From Halichondria panicea (lineage: Eukaryota > Porifera > Demospongiae > Suberitida > Halichondriidae), in NCBI RefSeq assembly GCF_963675165.1, contig NC_087378.1:1977525-2041524 (forward strand): DNA of 64,000 bases, given 5' to 3'. Both the position numbers and the translations under genes were made by a program. The notes under the pieces were generated by a model. It did not search any database. It saw only the letters and a list, made by a program, of their open reading frames with translations, and was not told where the DNA came from. Positions 49,188 through 60,467 of this stretch are shown here, piece after piece; the stretch's first letter is position 1; each line of letters opens with the position of its first letter.

Positions 49188-50609
49188 ACAAAACTGAACA
49201 ATGTTTAATGTTTGTACAATCAATCTCGCATTGTTTGAATCTTTAATAACCGTTACATGCTACTATTTAATTCATGTTTACTAGGTATTACTAATCTAAG
49301 AATATTTTTCGAATCAGCAGAAACCTTTGCGATCTAACTATTGCGTTCTGGCAAGGATTGTGTGTAATTACCAGTACTAGTAGGTTGAAGTGATCATATA
49401 TACCATTCATGGTGTCAATTGTCACTATGAATGTGTTGCGATTCTAATGTACAAAATGTTAGTGATAGTATAGCCTAGTGTAGCCATTGTTTTGAAGTGT
49501 GGGTGGTGTTGAGGGTTGAAGCTCTGCCCAAATAGGGAGGTGTAGGTTACCACATGCAGAGAACCCAGTCATTCGAAACACACTCACCGCTACTTCACTT
49601 TACTCCTTTGTTGTCTCCCCCTCCCTGTACGTATAAAATAGCTCTTCCTGGTAATCTAATTAGATAGGCCAATCTTTCAGCAACTAATGATTAACATAGG
49701 TCATTGCAAAGTCAATTTGTAGTTTTTCAAATGGCCATTATAATTATAATCAATCTTTCAGCAACTTAGGTCATGCAAAGTCAATTTGTAACCGAAAAGT
49801 GCCTCAGAGGAGGTATACTATATAGTACTGTACCTGCAACTTTAATACTATAGTATCCGTTGCCAAGAAAAGTAAAGTTGTTGGACTAGCATAGCAATTG
49901 ATATAAGACTCACAAGTATAGCTAAATCAGCAATAAACTACAATAATAATACATGTAGTTCCTACAGTACGTTCCATGGTTCCTTACTTTTCTAGTTTCT
50001 ACTGTTCCATGGCTACTAGCTGTTCCAAGCGTTATGGTTCCTACTGTTCTATAGTTTCAAACTCCATGGTTCCATAGTTCCTATATAGTTACAAGCGTTT
50101 CATGATTCCTACTGTTTAAAGAAACAGTGGGAACATGCATGGAACGCTGGGAACAGTACAGAAACCACGGAACAGTAGGAACCACGCAACGCTGGGAACT
50201 GTGGAACCCTGGAATGTAATAACCGTAGGAACCACGGACGGAACAGTAGGAACTATTATAACACTCACTATATATATATTTACTGATTCAGCTATACTAT
50301 TATTCGTGAGTCTTATCAAGTACCAACCGTTTTGTCGGTGTCCGGTGTCCATGTGATTTAGAAGCCCTCGCTCGGGATATTAACTTTTTTGGAAAGCTGA
50401 CTGCATGTGTGTATATAATATAATTATGCTGCCAAGATTATTATCTATACTGCAATGCATGGTTAACAAGCGAGGTAAATAACAAAAACACTCTAGGAAC
50501 ACTCTAGGATATCAAAAACTAACTTTATATAGCTGTTTACATCACTACACACACTTCGGCCTTAGTGACTTTTGGGTCACCTAGCATTCTATAATAGCTG
50601 TTCACATTA
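49188..50609. other. Intergenic between nucleophosmin and first dehydrogenase (convergent)
   Basis: 1.4 kb with a third, truncated MITE family A copy (49283-49380, CCTTTGCGATCTAACTATTG), stretches resembling the nucleophosmin introns, the 49899-50319 hairpin, and a partial duplicate of the dehydrogenase last exon (50560-50600). No gene is seen. Confidence 0.6.
49899..50319. mobile_element. Large hairpin with GTTCCTACTGTTCCATGG-type internal repeats
   Basis: TTGATATAAGACTCACAAGT followed by ATAGCTAAATCAG on the left pairs with CTGATTCAGCTATACTATTA and GTGAGTCTTATCAA on the right. Between them are many short repeats of GTTCC-TACTGTTCCATGG on the left arm and the reverse complement GGAACAGTAGGAACCACGG on the right arm. 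It is a foldback-type element with an internally repetitive stem. Confidence 0.75.
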
Positions 50610-50650
50610 CTACACTTCGGCCTTAGTGACCTTCGGGTCACCTAGCATAC
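50560..50650. repeat. Tandem partial duplication of the first dehydrogenase's last exon
   Basis: CACTTCGGCCTTAGTGAC and GGGTCACCTAGCAT occur twice, about 55 bp apart (50567-50586 and 50613-50644). The right copy holds the stop codon and last coding residues (LGDPKVTKAEV). The left copy lies in the 3' UTR. Confidence 0.85.
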
Positions 50651-53600
50651 TATAGTAGTCTATTCCGCTCTTGATGGTGACTGTCATTACTGCCCCAGCC
50701 TTGGTGGTGTCTGTAACCAGCTCCAGAATTCCCTCAGCCACCTTCTCAGGACTGTGGTGTGTATAGCAATATAATTATGTGGCTATCAAAGTATGACTCG
50801 GAAATACTAATTCTAATATACATAGGGGGATACTGTACTAGCCCATGCCTTTTTAACATCCTTCCTACCCTTTTCCCCTAGATTTAAAGGGCCATACAAT
50901 TATAATGTATCGTTTAATTGTGAAAAACAGGTCCATTCAGAAAATTTACCAAGGCTAATACAGTATATAGACTCTCGTTAAACCGGTCACCCCTGGGACA
51001 GTGCAGCTTAATTGGCCGCAATAGCGACATGGCTGTATTTCAGGAAATAGCTGAGGCTTAAAAACGACCTTACTCCGAATTTAATAACTAATTTTGGATA
51101 AAAATCATTCTGCTCTCTATTTAAGTGTAATCCAACCAAACCTCATATCCGGCCATAACGAAGTGAAAACCTAGTTTGGGGCAGCCAGCACTGCATGGCC
51201 TGTGTATACGGAATAGCATGAGTGGCCGTTTGTGCATGCAGTAAACATCTAGCTAGAAATCAGTGCCAAGCCAAATGGCCAGTATATCAAGGTGGCCTAG
51301 AGAGCCGGAATCGAGAGTCTACTGTAATGTATACCCCATATATAAAATCGAGAGTCATTCTGGTATCCCAATAACTTCAGCCATCCGGATAAGGTGTTCG
51401 GATAATCGAGGCTATGTACTTGTTTTCACATGTAGTTCACACACTCTATAGCCTTAGCCTTACGTTAAAAATTCAAGGTTCTTTACGCGGGCCTTTGTCT
51501 CCTCATTCATTCCACTCATGCCGTCTTTAACGATGGCCGTGTCAGTAAACTCAGGACAGATGCAGTTGACCCTTATACCGTCACTCTGCGCCAACTCCCT
51601 CAAGCTCCTGCTGAACCCCACTACACCATGCTTACTCGCGGAGTACACGGGGGCAAAGGTCATACCCATGAGGCCTGGATAAGAGAGGCAACAAACAAAT
51701 CAATGCGCAAAAATGTTGGGATTCTGCCAGTCACAGATCTTAAGCTTTGAACACATACTCTATATAACACCTATACATATTGAACTGGTTATCAAAACAA
51801 TGGCTGTTGGACAATTTCAGATATGATATTAATTTGGTTCACCTCCCATTGAAGCAACGTTGATAATGGTACCTCCTTTACCCCCATTGCTAGTGGACAT
51901 GTGCTCCACCCCCAGTTTTGTGCCCTCAATCACTGCTACCTGCAGATACAGCTGTTACGTGACCCACCATACAAAACTACATTCATATATACCAGATTGA
52001 TGTCAATCATCTTCTTCCACTTTAGCTCAATGCAAATGCCAGCATTATTGAGCACAATATCCAGTCCTCCAAACATTTGCTTGGTTCGCTCAAATGCAGC
52101 CACCTGGGACAAAAGAAAACAACTAGAGCACATAAACCCTTGGCTGTTGACATTAGTTCACAAAAAACAAGAGGAGTGTTTGCAATAAATGTACATGCAG
52201 GGCAATAAAACTAGCTAGAACAATAGAATGAGAAATAAAGCGTAAAACGAAACTATATGCACTGTGGCCCGGACTAGGATCACAGCTGAAGTCTTGCTTC
52301 TTATACTAAGCTCTACTGCATGTAGTCACACAGACTGGATGTCTCAGTGGAGCTAACTCACTAGACATATTTTACGGACTATATAGCTTGCAGCATCACA
52401 AACAAGCATGCAGGCAGGGCAGGGCAAGCTGTCGTAGTTGCTGTAATTACAGCGTCACATAATTTAGTCAGGCTGAACGTAATATTTTACTTAACCCTTT
52501 AACCGTCGGATTCTTAATTAACAGTGAAGTGAAATGTCTGTAAATTCTCTATCGGGTTTCCAGAGCAATAAAATGCCTAGCAACCATATACCAATAGAAT
52601 GCCCATACAACAAGGAATAAAATGGTGCAACACGTGTTGCCATAACAACCACGGTTATTACGCTCACCTGTTTTTATCATTTTAAAATGCTCGGCCAGCG
52701 GTGAGATAAAATCCAAATTTTTTTTTATGGATCAGCCTATCATATGGTATAAAGGCTTGACTAAGCTTCATTTTCACATCATATGAATGTAACAGTGCTA
52801 AGATATATCAATTTGAAGTACAATACGTACGTATTACTATATCGGTGAACGATCTATGAAATTTACAAGCTCACATAAAGAGTGTTCATTACTGCTGATC
52901 CTATTTTAGCTATACTATACTTACACTACTGATATTCTAGCTATACTATACTACTTGCCAGAGTCACACAGTGAGCCCTCTCCTGGTCTTTCACCGTCCT
53001 GGTCCATAGTGCTAGCGTTTATAGGTCCATGTCATGCATGTCCTCAGTCCCAGACAGTTCATCAGCGTCTGGCATAAAGCTGGTAGCCTTTGGGAGGTAT
53101 CCTACTATCCCCTCTCCTTCATATAGGCACTGTCATCACCAGAGGAGACATCGCCATTGCTGTCCTCAAGCTGTTCAAGCACATCGGCACAAGTAAACAA
53201 CCTAGCCATAGCTATAAACTTCGTGCGGTAAGATGCTAATGAAATTTTAACATAGCAACGTGGCTTGGAAATTTCTAGACTAAATTGCACGTGATTCTAC
53301 AGCTCTTCCTCTTTACAGGGATGTGCGTAGTTCGAGCTACTTCCTAAGTATCGCAGAATTAGAATTTCGCAAAAAAGTCACTATTGCGGGACACGATCGT
53401 GGCCCGTGGCGGTTAAAGGGTTAAAAAGCACCAACAGCAGCTGCTGTAACTATGCCTCGATGTACGCATGCGCAAGCGAGATATACGGTAGTGTGTTTGT
53501 GTCTGTGTCTGTGTAGACTGCTACAGCTGCTTAAAGATCAATAAACTGTAAGTAAGAGTTTCTATATAGGTTTCTAGTAACGTTTTCTTGGATTTTAATT

Positions 53601-56600
53601 CGTGGATTTGCAAAATAATGCTTCGTTCTCGAGTTATGCCTATACTTTTGCTTACTTGGAATGCCATTGCAGCCTTTTCAGAAGAGTGCGTAGCATTTGT
53701 TCGCACAAAGTTTCTATTCAACGTTTGTCTTGCACTATAAAGCGCTAGCTTTTTGTTAGCTACAAAAGTCAGAAAAGAGCTAGCTGTAAAGCTAGCTATA
53801 CTGAGTAGCCATTTGTGAGCTTGACTTCTTGCAGACACACCCCTTATTCCTGTGTATGTAATGCGCCTGCGAGTGTCTTTGTCTGCCCTCTCTCTTAGCA
53901 AAGCCATGTGGCAAATGTTCCTTCTTTTTTGCCTCCACCATGTGCTTAAAAGTGGAGGCAAGAAAGAAGATCTCACTACAGTGTCTGTTCTGCATTGCTT
54001 TCTGAAACACAACAAACATCTCTCTACAAAATTACAAAATACACCTCTCTCTGCAAAAAGGAACCTGTCTTACAAAATGAAATACAAAAATTGCACCACC
54101 TTAATTAAAACACACCTCTGTAAAAAAACAGCACCATTTTTCAAAACACACCTCTAAAAAAACAGCATCAATTTTTTTTAACACACCTACTTTTTACTGC
54201 TAATTTTGGCGATCGCCTTAGCGCGAGGGTTTCAGAAAACCTTTGTATGTTTACCTCCACTATTGGCATAATTATGCAGAGAATAAAGCTACGTACTAGC
54301 AGAAGCTAGCTTAGGCTGTAGCTATATAGGAGTCTCAAAGCCAACACGACGCTACTATACTCTTTGGAAGAGATAGCAGATTTCTTGAGAGACTGATTCT
54401 AACCAAAAATGTATATGTATTTGCTATTTCATAACTCGTTCTCTATACTCTCTAGCATGCAAGTCTATACTCTCCTTCTTTCCTAAAATTGTTTAAATAC
54501 AACTCTGCGCGAGGCTAATCATGTGTGTGCATATTCCTAGTATAAACTAGTAAAAGTAATTTATATAGTTGACAAATTAAATGTAAAAAAACTCGCCTAA
54601 CTTCAGCAATATTAATTTTGTGCTTGGGTTATATTGTCTGCCCCCCCCCCCCCGCGCGCGCCTAGGGTTAACATAAAACTTATCTTAGCACCCATCCTGA
54701 GCACCACGTACCCCAGACAAGCAAAATGATGTAGTCAATACTATAATTATAGCTAGAATCACTCACCAGGTCTTCACTCCTAGTCACGTCCACCGTAGTA
54801 AACATGACATCACTTAAAGAGAACTCCTTTTGAAGTGAGGAGCAGGAACTCTTGCCAATAGTCTCATTGACATCCAGCATGCTTACCTGAAAACAGCCAT
54901 AATAATTATTTCGGTGTAGAAGTGATATATGGGTCTCATTTTGGGCCCCGCCCTAAAACTCTATAGCGATGTGGGGGTGCACTATTGCACTAGCACCCTA
55001 GGCCCCCATAATATAGTGATTTAGGGGCCCCGTATATAATATAGATGTCTATTCTGAGCAGTGGAGTCAAGCCCAGCATAACAGTAATAGGAGTTTGAGA
55101 TGAGAATCAATGGGTGGATGCATGCATGGCTATAATGTTTATAATTATGTACAGTAGAACCTCGCTAATCCGAACAGAGCGGGACCACACCCCATCCGAA
55201 TACATGAAATTTCCGGATTAACATATGTCATTAATTGATTATGAACATTATCATTAACGAAGACACTTGTACATGTATTATGATATTACTGTGGCCAGAA
55301 GGGAAGCTGCTATATAGCTAGAATAGTCTTTATCTCAACTTTCTCTCCAATACAGTGAGTCTTGTGAGCTCTCTCTTCGTTTTCTTTGCAGTGGCCATTG
55401 TCTTCAGCAGTTTATCACTAAAAATTATTGCTGATTCAGCTAAGCAATTTACATTGCGCATGCGTAGTACTCTATTCTACTGACAGCCCCTCCTCTTTTT
55501 CAGTTTACCATTTTGTCTGGATTTGCGAGGTTTCGGATTAAAGGGGTCCGGATTAGCGAGGTTCTACTGTATATCTATATCTAAACTTCCAATATATAGA
55601 ATCAAGAAAGTTACTATATACCTATATACATGTACAATCTGTGCTGCCTTGCAGCCTTGCATGGTCACTGGGATAACAGTATAATAACTATAATAGGACA
55701 GCCATGCATGTGCATGCATGTATGTGTAAATACTTGAGTGTAGTAATACAAAGAGCCATTGTACACATGCAACACGTGCATATTATTATATACAGAGCAT
55801 AACACGTTGGCTATATATAGCTACTGCATGACAATGGGGTTTAGAGCAGCAGCTGCTGACCTATCAAGAACTCAGTCTATATATAGCAGGAGTTGAAATA
55901 GACCCCTCCACAATCCCCAAACTTCAAATCGAAGAGCAAGAAATTGCATAGTATATTAGCCTCGATTCAAGGCCAATTAAAATCGTATTTTAATCGGCCT
56001 GGAATCGAGGCTAGGTAAGTTAGCATGCACCTGTAAATAGCTACATGCACCTGTAAATAGCTACATGCACTTGTTCTTTTATCCACGTAGATATTAATTT
56101 TTATTTTAGCTCTAACTGTAGAATTAGCCCTTGGCCTCTCCTGCATATATATATAGAGCAAGGCCATGCATCATACTTAAAAAAATTAGACAACATCACC
56201 TGCAAGTTTATATCAAACCAAAACTCTGCAATAAAAGAGTTTGGTATAATTATGACTTGGTGAATGTTTTAGGAGTTGGTATATAAGCATGCATGCATGC
56301 AGCTCCTAGTTTGGGTAAGCACTGTGCATGTGCGAGATCTATAGTCAGCAAGGGAATTCTAACAGAGGCTGAAGCTGAGGCTGCAAGCTAATTATAGATA
56401 TATACTATTATTATACGCTGCAAGATAAGTGCATGGGACCCATACATGCATATCGTTGGAGGGGCAAAGCCTTCATGCATGCAAGTATAATAATTATACC
56501 ATATTATTTTATACAGATTTCTCTCTTCTATAATATATGGAATTAACTGCAAAAATACAGATATACATGTAGATCTGGAAGACTAAATGTGACCTTTTGT

Positions 56601-57434
56601 CAGCTTACAGAATAAGTTAATTGGCCTTATATAATTGACATGCATGCAGTGAAGCGTCCAGTAGCATCCCTATAAACAGCTGTATATATAGTAACTATCG
56701 TTGTCCTGTGCTGGTGCATGCATGGTGAGTCTGATACTGAAACACATACTATAATCTAAGTCTCGCTTGCCACGCCCCTTTATTGAAGGAGCGGGGCAGA
56801 TTATAAAGCCATTATAAAGCCACTAAACAGCATTTCATCTCATTTCCATGTTTTTGTACAAAATCATCACAGAAAAAGTTTCTACTTAGAGGCTCTGGGG
56901 AGGGGCCTCAATAGCCTTGAGACCAGCCGTTCGTTATCTGAAAGAACGCCTGATCAAGTTCCAATGTAGAACTCATCTAATTGGTCCCACGAATTTCTTG
57001 GACCAATAATCGACCATCCATGCATACTTACCCGTGAATATCATTATAACAGTGCTTCCAGTAACGTGCAACTAGCTATAGTATGGCGGTTACCGCAATC
57101 ATGTTCACAACTACTCAAGCCTAACGACTCGCTGACTCAGCTAAACGAGTTTTACATTGGAACTTGACCAGGCGTTCTTTCCAGATAACGAACGGCTGGT
57201 CTCGAGGCTAGGGCCTCAAAGCGCTAATGAAATAGGACCGTGGGGGCCCCAAAATCAGGGGGAGCCCAATATTGCTTCTACACCGGTAGGCTCATGCACT
57301 TTCTTTAAACAGGCTAGCGTGCAGTATTTATTCAGCTAGCTTACCTTTGCTCCATTTCTAAGAAGAAGTCTAGTAGCTTCCAGCCCAATGCCTTGAGCAG
57401 CTCCAGTGACAAGTGCAACTTTACCAGCCAACAT
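50610..57434 (-). CDS. 15-hydroxyprostaglandin dehydrogenase-like short-chain dehydrogenase, copy 1
   Basis: Six exons, 57434..57345, 54896..54777, 52103..51993, 51939..51843, 51674..51464 and 50751..50610, encode 256 residues of a classical SDR. The Rossmann glycine motif is TGAAQGIG (residues 10-17). Asp35 after the second strand (SMLDVNE) predicts NAD+ use. NNAG is at 89-92, and the catalytic triad is Ser137, Tyr150 and Lys154 (YSASK), one position from human HPGD Ser138, Tyr151 and Lys155. VNCICPEF follows. Best guess: oxidation of a hydroxylated lipid or similar alcohol in the cytosol; the substrate is unknown. It is nearly identical in sequence and exon layout to copy 2, but its first two introns are swollen by transposons to 2.4 and 2.7 kb. 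The ORF is intact. Confidence 0.93.
50961..51324. mobile_element. Tc1/mariner-type MITE (TA flanks) in dehydrogenase copy 1 intron
   Basis: It starts CAGTATATAGACTCTCG and ends CCGGAATCGAGAGTCTACTG, each bounded by TA. The inverted termini resemble the pogo/Tigger CAGTAxAxxCTCGxTTxxCCGG pattern with CTCTCG in place of CCTCG. There is no transposase. A decayed piece with GGATAATCGAGG follows at 51380-51415. Confidence 0.65.
52495..53420 (-). mobile_element. piggyBac-like element, non-autonomous, with transposase N-terminus remnant
   Basis: It is bounded by TTAA on both sides (52491-52494 and 53421-53424). The termini are CCCTTTAACCGTC and, reversed, CCCTTTAACCGCC. TTAA targets and CCCTTTxxCCG ends are hallmarks of piggyBac elements. 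Inside, on the minus strand from 53209, an ORF begins MARLFTCADVLEQLEDSNGD, like the acidic N-termini of piggyBac transposases, and stops at about 53105. A similar acidic frame continues in another phase. The catalytic domain is absent. It lies in intron 2 of dehydrogenase copy 1. Confidence 0.75.
53440..54230. mobile_element. Repeat block abutting the piggyBac-like element
   Basis: The first 260 bp match the interspersed repeat at 46605-46770. The remainder has reiterated ACACACCTCT / [18 protein letters not shown] phrases (54005-54190). It is probably a composite of two old elements. Open frames across it show no recognisable domain. Confidence 0.5.
55152..55569. mobile_element. Non-autonomous pogo/Tigger-like element, divergent subfamily
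   Basis: 418 bp flanked by TA, starting CAGTAGAACCTCGCTAATCC and ending with the reverse complement GGATTAGCGAGGTTCTACTG. The termini match the RAD50-intron copies except for CGCTAATCC in place of CGATTATCC, and the interior is different. It lies in intron 1 of dehydrogenase copy 1. Confidence 0.85.
55961..56013. repeat. Near-perfect 53-bp palindrome (TAGCCTCGATTCAAGGCC)
   Basis: TAGCCTCGATTCAAGGCC, then an AT-rich centre (AATTAAAATCGTATTTTAAT), then CGGCCTGGAATCGAGGCTA. This is the minimal form of the family with longer copies at 48428-48946. Confidence 0.8.
56912..57210. mobile_element. Hairpin element with about 58-bp arms
   Basis: TAGCCTTGAGACCAGCCGTT with CGTTATCTGAAAGAACGCC and AAGTTCCAATGTAGAACTC on the left is mirrored by GAGTTTTACATTGGAACTTG, GGCGTTCTTTCCAGATAACG and AACGGCTGGTCTCGAGGCTA. 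It lies in intron 1 of dehydrogenase copy 1, close to exon 1, and is non-coding. Confidence 0.8.
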
Positions 57435-57649
57435 ACTGAGTCAATTAATATACAATCAATAGGGCTAGGGACCAGCAGTGAAATCTCGTACAAGCCAAAC
57501 TTGTTTATATAGCATGAAGGAAGTTACAACTTTAAGGCGTATGGGGAATTTGACGGCCTGGGAACAAGGCTAGGCAAGGGCGGTATGGGGACTAGCCTCG
57601 AATCCAGGCAGAGAGCTAATTATTTTCAAGTAAAGTGATGTGACCTCAT

Positions 57650-59215
57650 TATCAGTTTGTTGTGCAGCATGCAATGAACACAAATGATGACCTTGACGAT
57701 ACCTCCTCCTCTGAAGAGATGAGGATGAGGTAGTCGCCCAGTTTTGAAGCAAAGGCTCTTGTCAATTCTGCCAAAAGAAATCGTCTGCTCTTTCTCCTTC
57801 ATCACTTCTGCAGAAGAGGCCTGCCATGCAACTCTCCAGTTGCAAAAATACGGGTTATAGTGCATGTGTGTGGAAAATGATGTAATTCTAAATTCGCCAT
57901 TACAGCAAATTAAGCATTACTACTTGTCACGTGTGTTTATTGACCGAACTTTTTTTTCGTCCTTACCATGTCATGCAGCAAACGTAATAAGAGAAGAGAC
58001 ATGCAATTATCTCAGAAAATTTGCACAAACAAAATAGCTAGCCGTGCAAACAGTGCATGTAAAAATTGTTCGTGCAACAAACTGTGCATGCAGGTAGCAT
58101 GCAGGTTGTGCTTGATTTGAACCCTCTCCCCTATTAAACTTGAGGAATTATAATTATACCAGCACCCTATGATGGCCTATCATTCCGCAATCACATGCAG
58201 CATTTGCCACAAGCCATCACAGCATATCATACGACAGCATACAGAATTAAAGCTTATACTCTCCCCTCAATGGCCCTCATGATGTTATTACATAAAAACA
58301 CGTCTTAAACTATAGCAATAATGTCTAATGTAAATCCGCTGTGCTATCACTGCTGATGTAAACAGGGTGGCGCTAGGCCAAGAAGAACTTACTGGTTGGT
58401 ATAGCCATGCCCACCTCATCAGACACTTGGTGATTGCATGTATATAACCATGAGAATATATGTATAGATATGTATCACATGTAGATCTAGTAAGTGCCCA
58501 TGTACCCAAGAACTGGAGAAGTTTAATAGGCAAGAAAGTGAATCATGCTCGGTACAGCAGTGTGGGTGTGGGATTGTGGGTGAAATACTTATTGGTGTTT
58601 TCATCATTTTGCTTCGTGGTAATACTGCAGGTAAAGAAGGAGCTATGGGAATTTGTACAGAAGAGCGGTGACAATTGTGTAATCAATCTCCTATTGTGTG
58701 AATCTTTGCTGACCTTTACATGCTACTATTTGCTCCTTGCATGAGAAAATTCCATGACCTGTTTATATAATCACAATCATGCATGCCTGATGGTGTCATT
58801 TGCACACAACTAGAGAACCTAGCCCTTTGAACGCCCTCACCACTACCCACTACTTGACCTGTTATTGTCTTGAACCTTTTTTGTACTATAATTGTTGTAA
58901 CACAGATCGAGGCTTCCCCTATACCGTACAACCAACAACTCACATAGATTTTGCATAACAACACTTAAACTTTATTTTTTCTCTCCTTATATAGCCAAAG
59001 CAGAAAGGAACTGTTTTAAGGTAAGAGATCATTTATTACTTATCACTAATTGATTCGAATATTTATTTCGCTGTGTGCCCCTATTTCCCCCCTTGATATA
59101 ATATTATTTGGTTAGTGTTAGTCTTGATGTGATGCGAAGAAGAAGCTACTAAAGGTTGGTATACATGTAGTCCTGCCCACCTCATCAGACGCTTGGTGAT
59201 TGTGTCACATGCATG
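57650..59215 (+). pseudogene. Rearranged nucleophosmin pseudogene
   Basis: Pieces of the nucleophosmin gene at 45519-49187 recur here, same strand, but decayed and reordered. 57655-57860 matches exons 46357..46557 with a lost GAT codon, in-frame stop and deletions. 57975-58010 matches the exon at 47133. 58385-58740 matches the last exons (48945-49250) including GAAGGAGCTATGGGAATTTG. Then 58820-59160 returns to the sequence of 47910-48420 (CCAAAGCAGAAAGGAA; AGAAGAAGCTACTAAAG), and 59160-59215 repeats the 48950 segment again. No intact reading frame spans it. The exon-and-intron content shows it is a DNA-level duplicate, not a retrocopy. Confidence 0.88.
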
Positions 59216-60467
59216 CAGCATGCAACCTTTAAAGTTCGACCTCTACTCCTTTTTTACCCCTCTGAATTTTACCATTCAAAACACTTTACCTTACAAAAAC
59301 CCTTCCAATTTATATTTTCTTCCTGTAACATTGCTAGGCCAACTTGAAATCAAATCAAGGGGCTGGCAAAAGATTTGCCTGGGCCTAATACCAAAATTTA
59401 TTAGCTGTACATTGTATAATTATAGATCTACCCAAAAAATTAATGCTGACACAGTGCAGAAAGTGACCCCTGAAAAAAACTTATGATCTACACCCATGCA
59501 GTTGTTATAATTTTATTTATTCTTCGTTCACTGTACAGGCACCTGTGTCTGTGTATATAAGGTATTACATGTTCGGAAAGAACAGAGTTCTTGGCATCAA
59601 AATGTAGCCCCATTTATTTGTAAAGCTAATGCTGGTACATGTTGTTCGAAGAAGTTTGAATCGTTCGAACTACACCACCGTTATTTCACATGTGTTTGAT
59701 GTTGTTCGATTTCTTTGAGCTACACCACAGCATAAGCAAAAAAATGTTTGACATGTGTTTGATGTGGTTCGACTCTTCGGAACTTCTTCGAACTAGATCT
59801 ACACCACAGCGTAAGAAAACAGATTTGTGCAAAAAACAGCTTTGTTGATGTTGTCGTTTGTTTGATGTTCGAACTAATCTATTAATATTTTATAGACACT
59901 GTGAACGTAAGACTCATAAAACATTGTCAGGAAACCTAAACCATTAAACAATTATCTGAGACCCTAGCCGTTAATGTTATATTACTCTAACTGATTACCC
60001 AATTTTCTGCTGTTCTATTATTCACAAACGAAAGCTTAAAAACTTTGCTTGATTGGTCATGTGATAAGGTCCTGGCCACAATGCACTGATCTTGTAGTGA
60101 TTCGTGCACGCATGTCGGATCTCTTCTGATACTAGAATGCCGAAGAGATAACTACCACCAGTACTTCCAAAACTTAATGTTTATACTATGACTCGTACTT
60201 AGGCCTCCCTCTGTATCGTAATAAAGTTGTTAATGAATTATTGTATGAATATTTGTTTACTTTTGTACATTCAATGAACTTATGCTGCATGTCATGGTTG
60301 ACAAGTGGTGGAGGGTATGCTAGCCTCGATCCCAGGCCAATTGGCCTCGAATCGAGGCTAAGGGTGTGCATGCAATCCAAGAGGCATAGGCCATTTGAAA
60401 CAACAATCCATCATTAATTAAAAACACTCTAGGCACTCTAGGAAATTAAAAAAACGAAGTAACATTA
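59216..60467. other. Intergenic; no gene seen
   Basis: AT-rich. 59640-59880 has degenerate repeats of GTTTGATGTxGTTCGA and GAACTxCACCACAGC. A 42-bp palindrome lies at 60320-60361. Short open frames have no recognisable features. Confidence 0.5.
60320..60361. repeat. 42-bp palindrome (TAGCCTCGATCCCAGGCCAA)
   Basis: TAGCCTCGATCCCAGGCCAA is followed directly by TTGGCCTCGAATCGAGGCTA, giving an almost perfect palindrome with no loop. It is the same family as 55961-56013 and 48428-48946. Confidence 0.85.

Noticed and set aside
53521-54015. 164-residue minus-strand open frame
   Set aside because: Falls in the composite repeat block next to the piggyBac-like element, with no recognisable domain and no conserved start context.
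59193-59486. 97-residue open frame after the nucleophosmin pseudogene
   Set aside because: Begins inside duplicated intron sequence; composition and absence of splice or polyadenylation context give no support.
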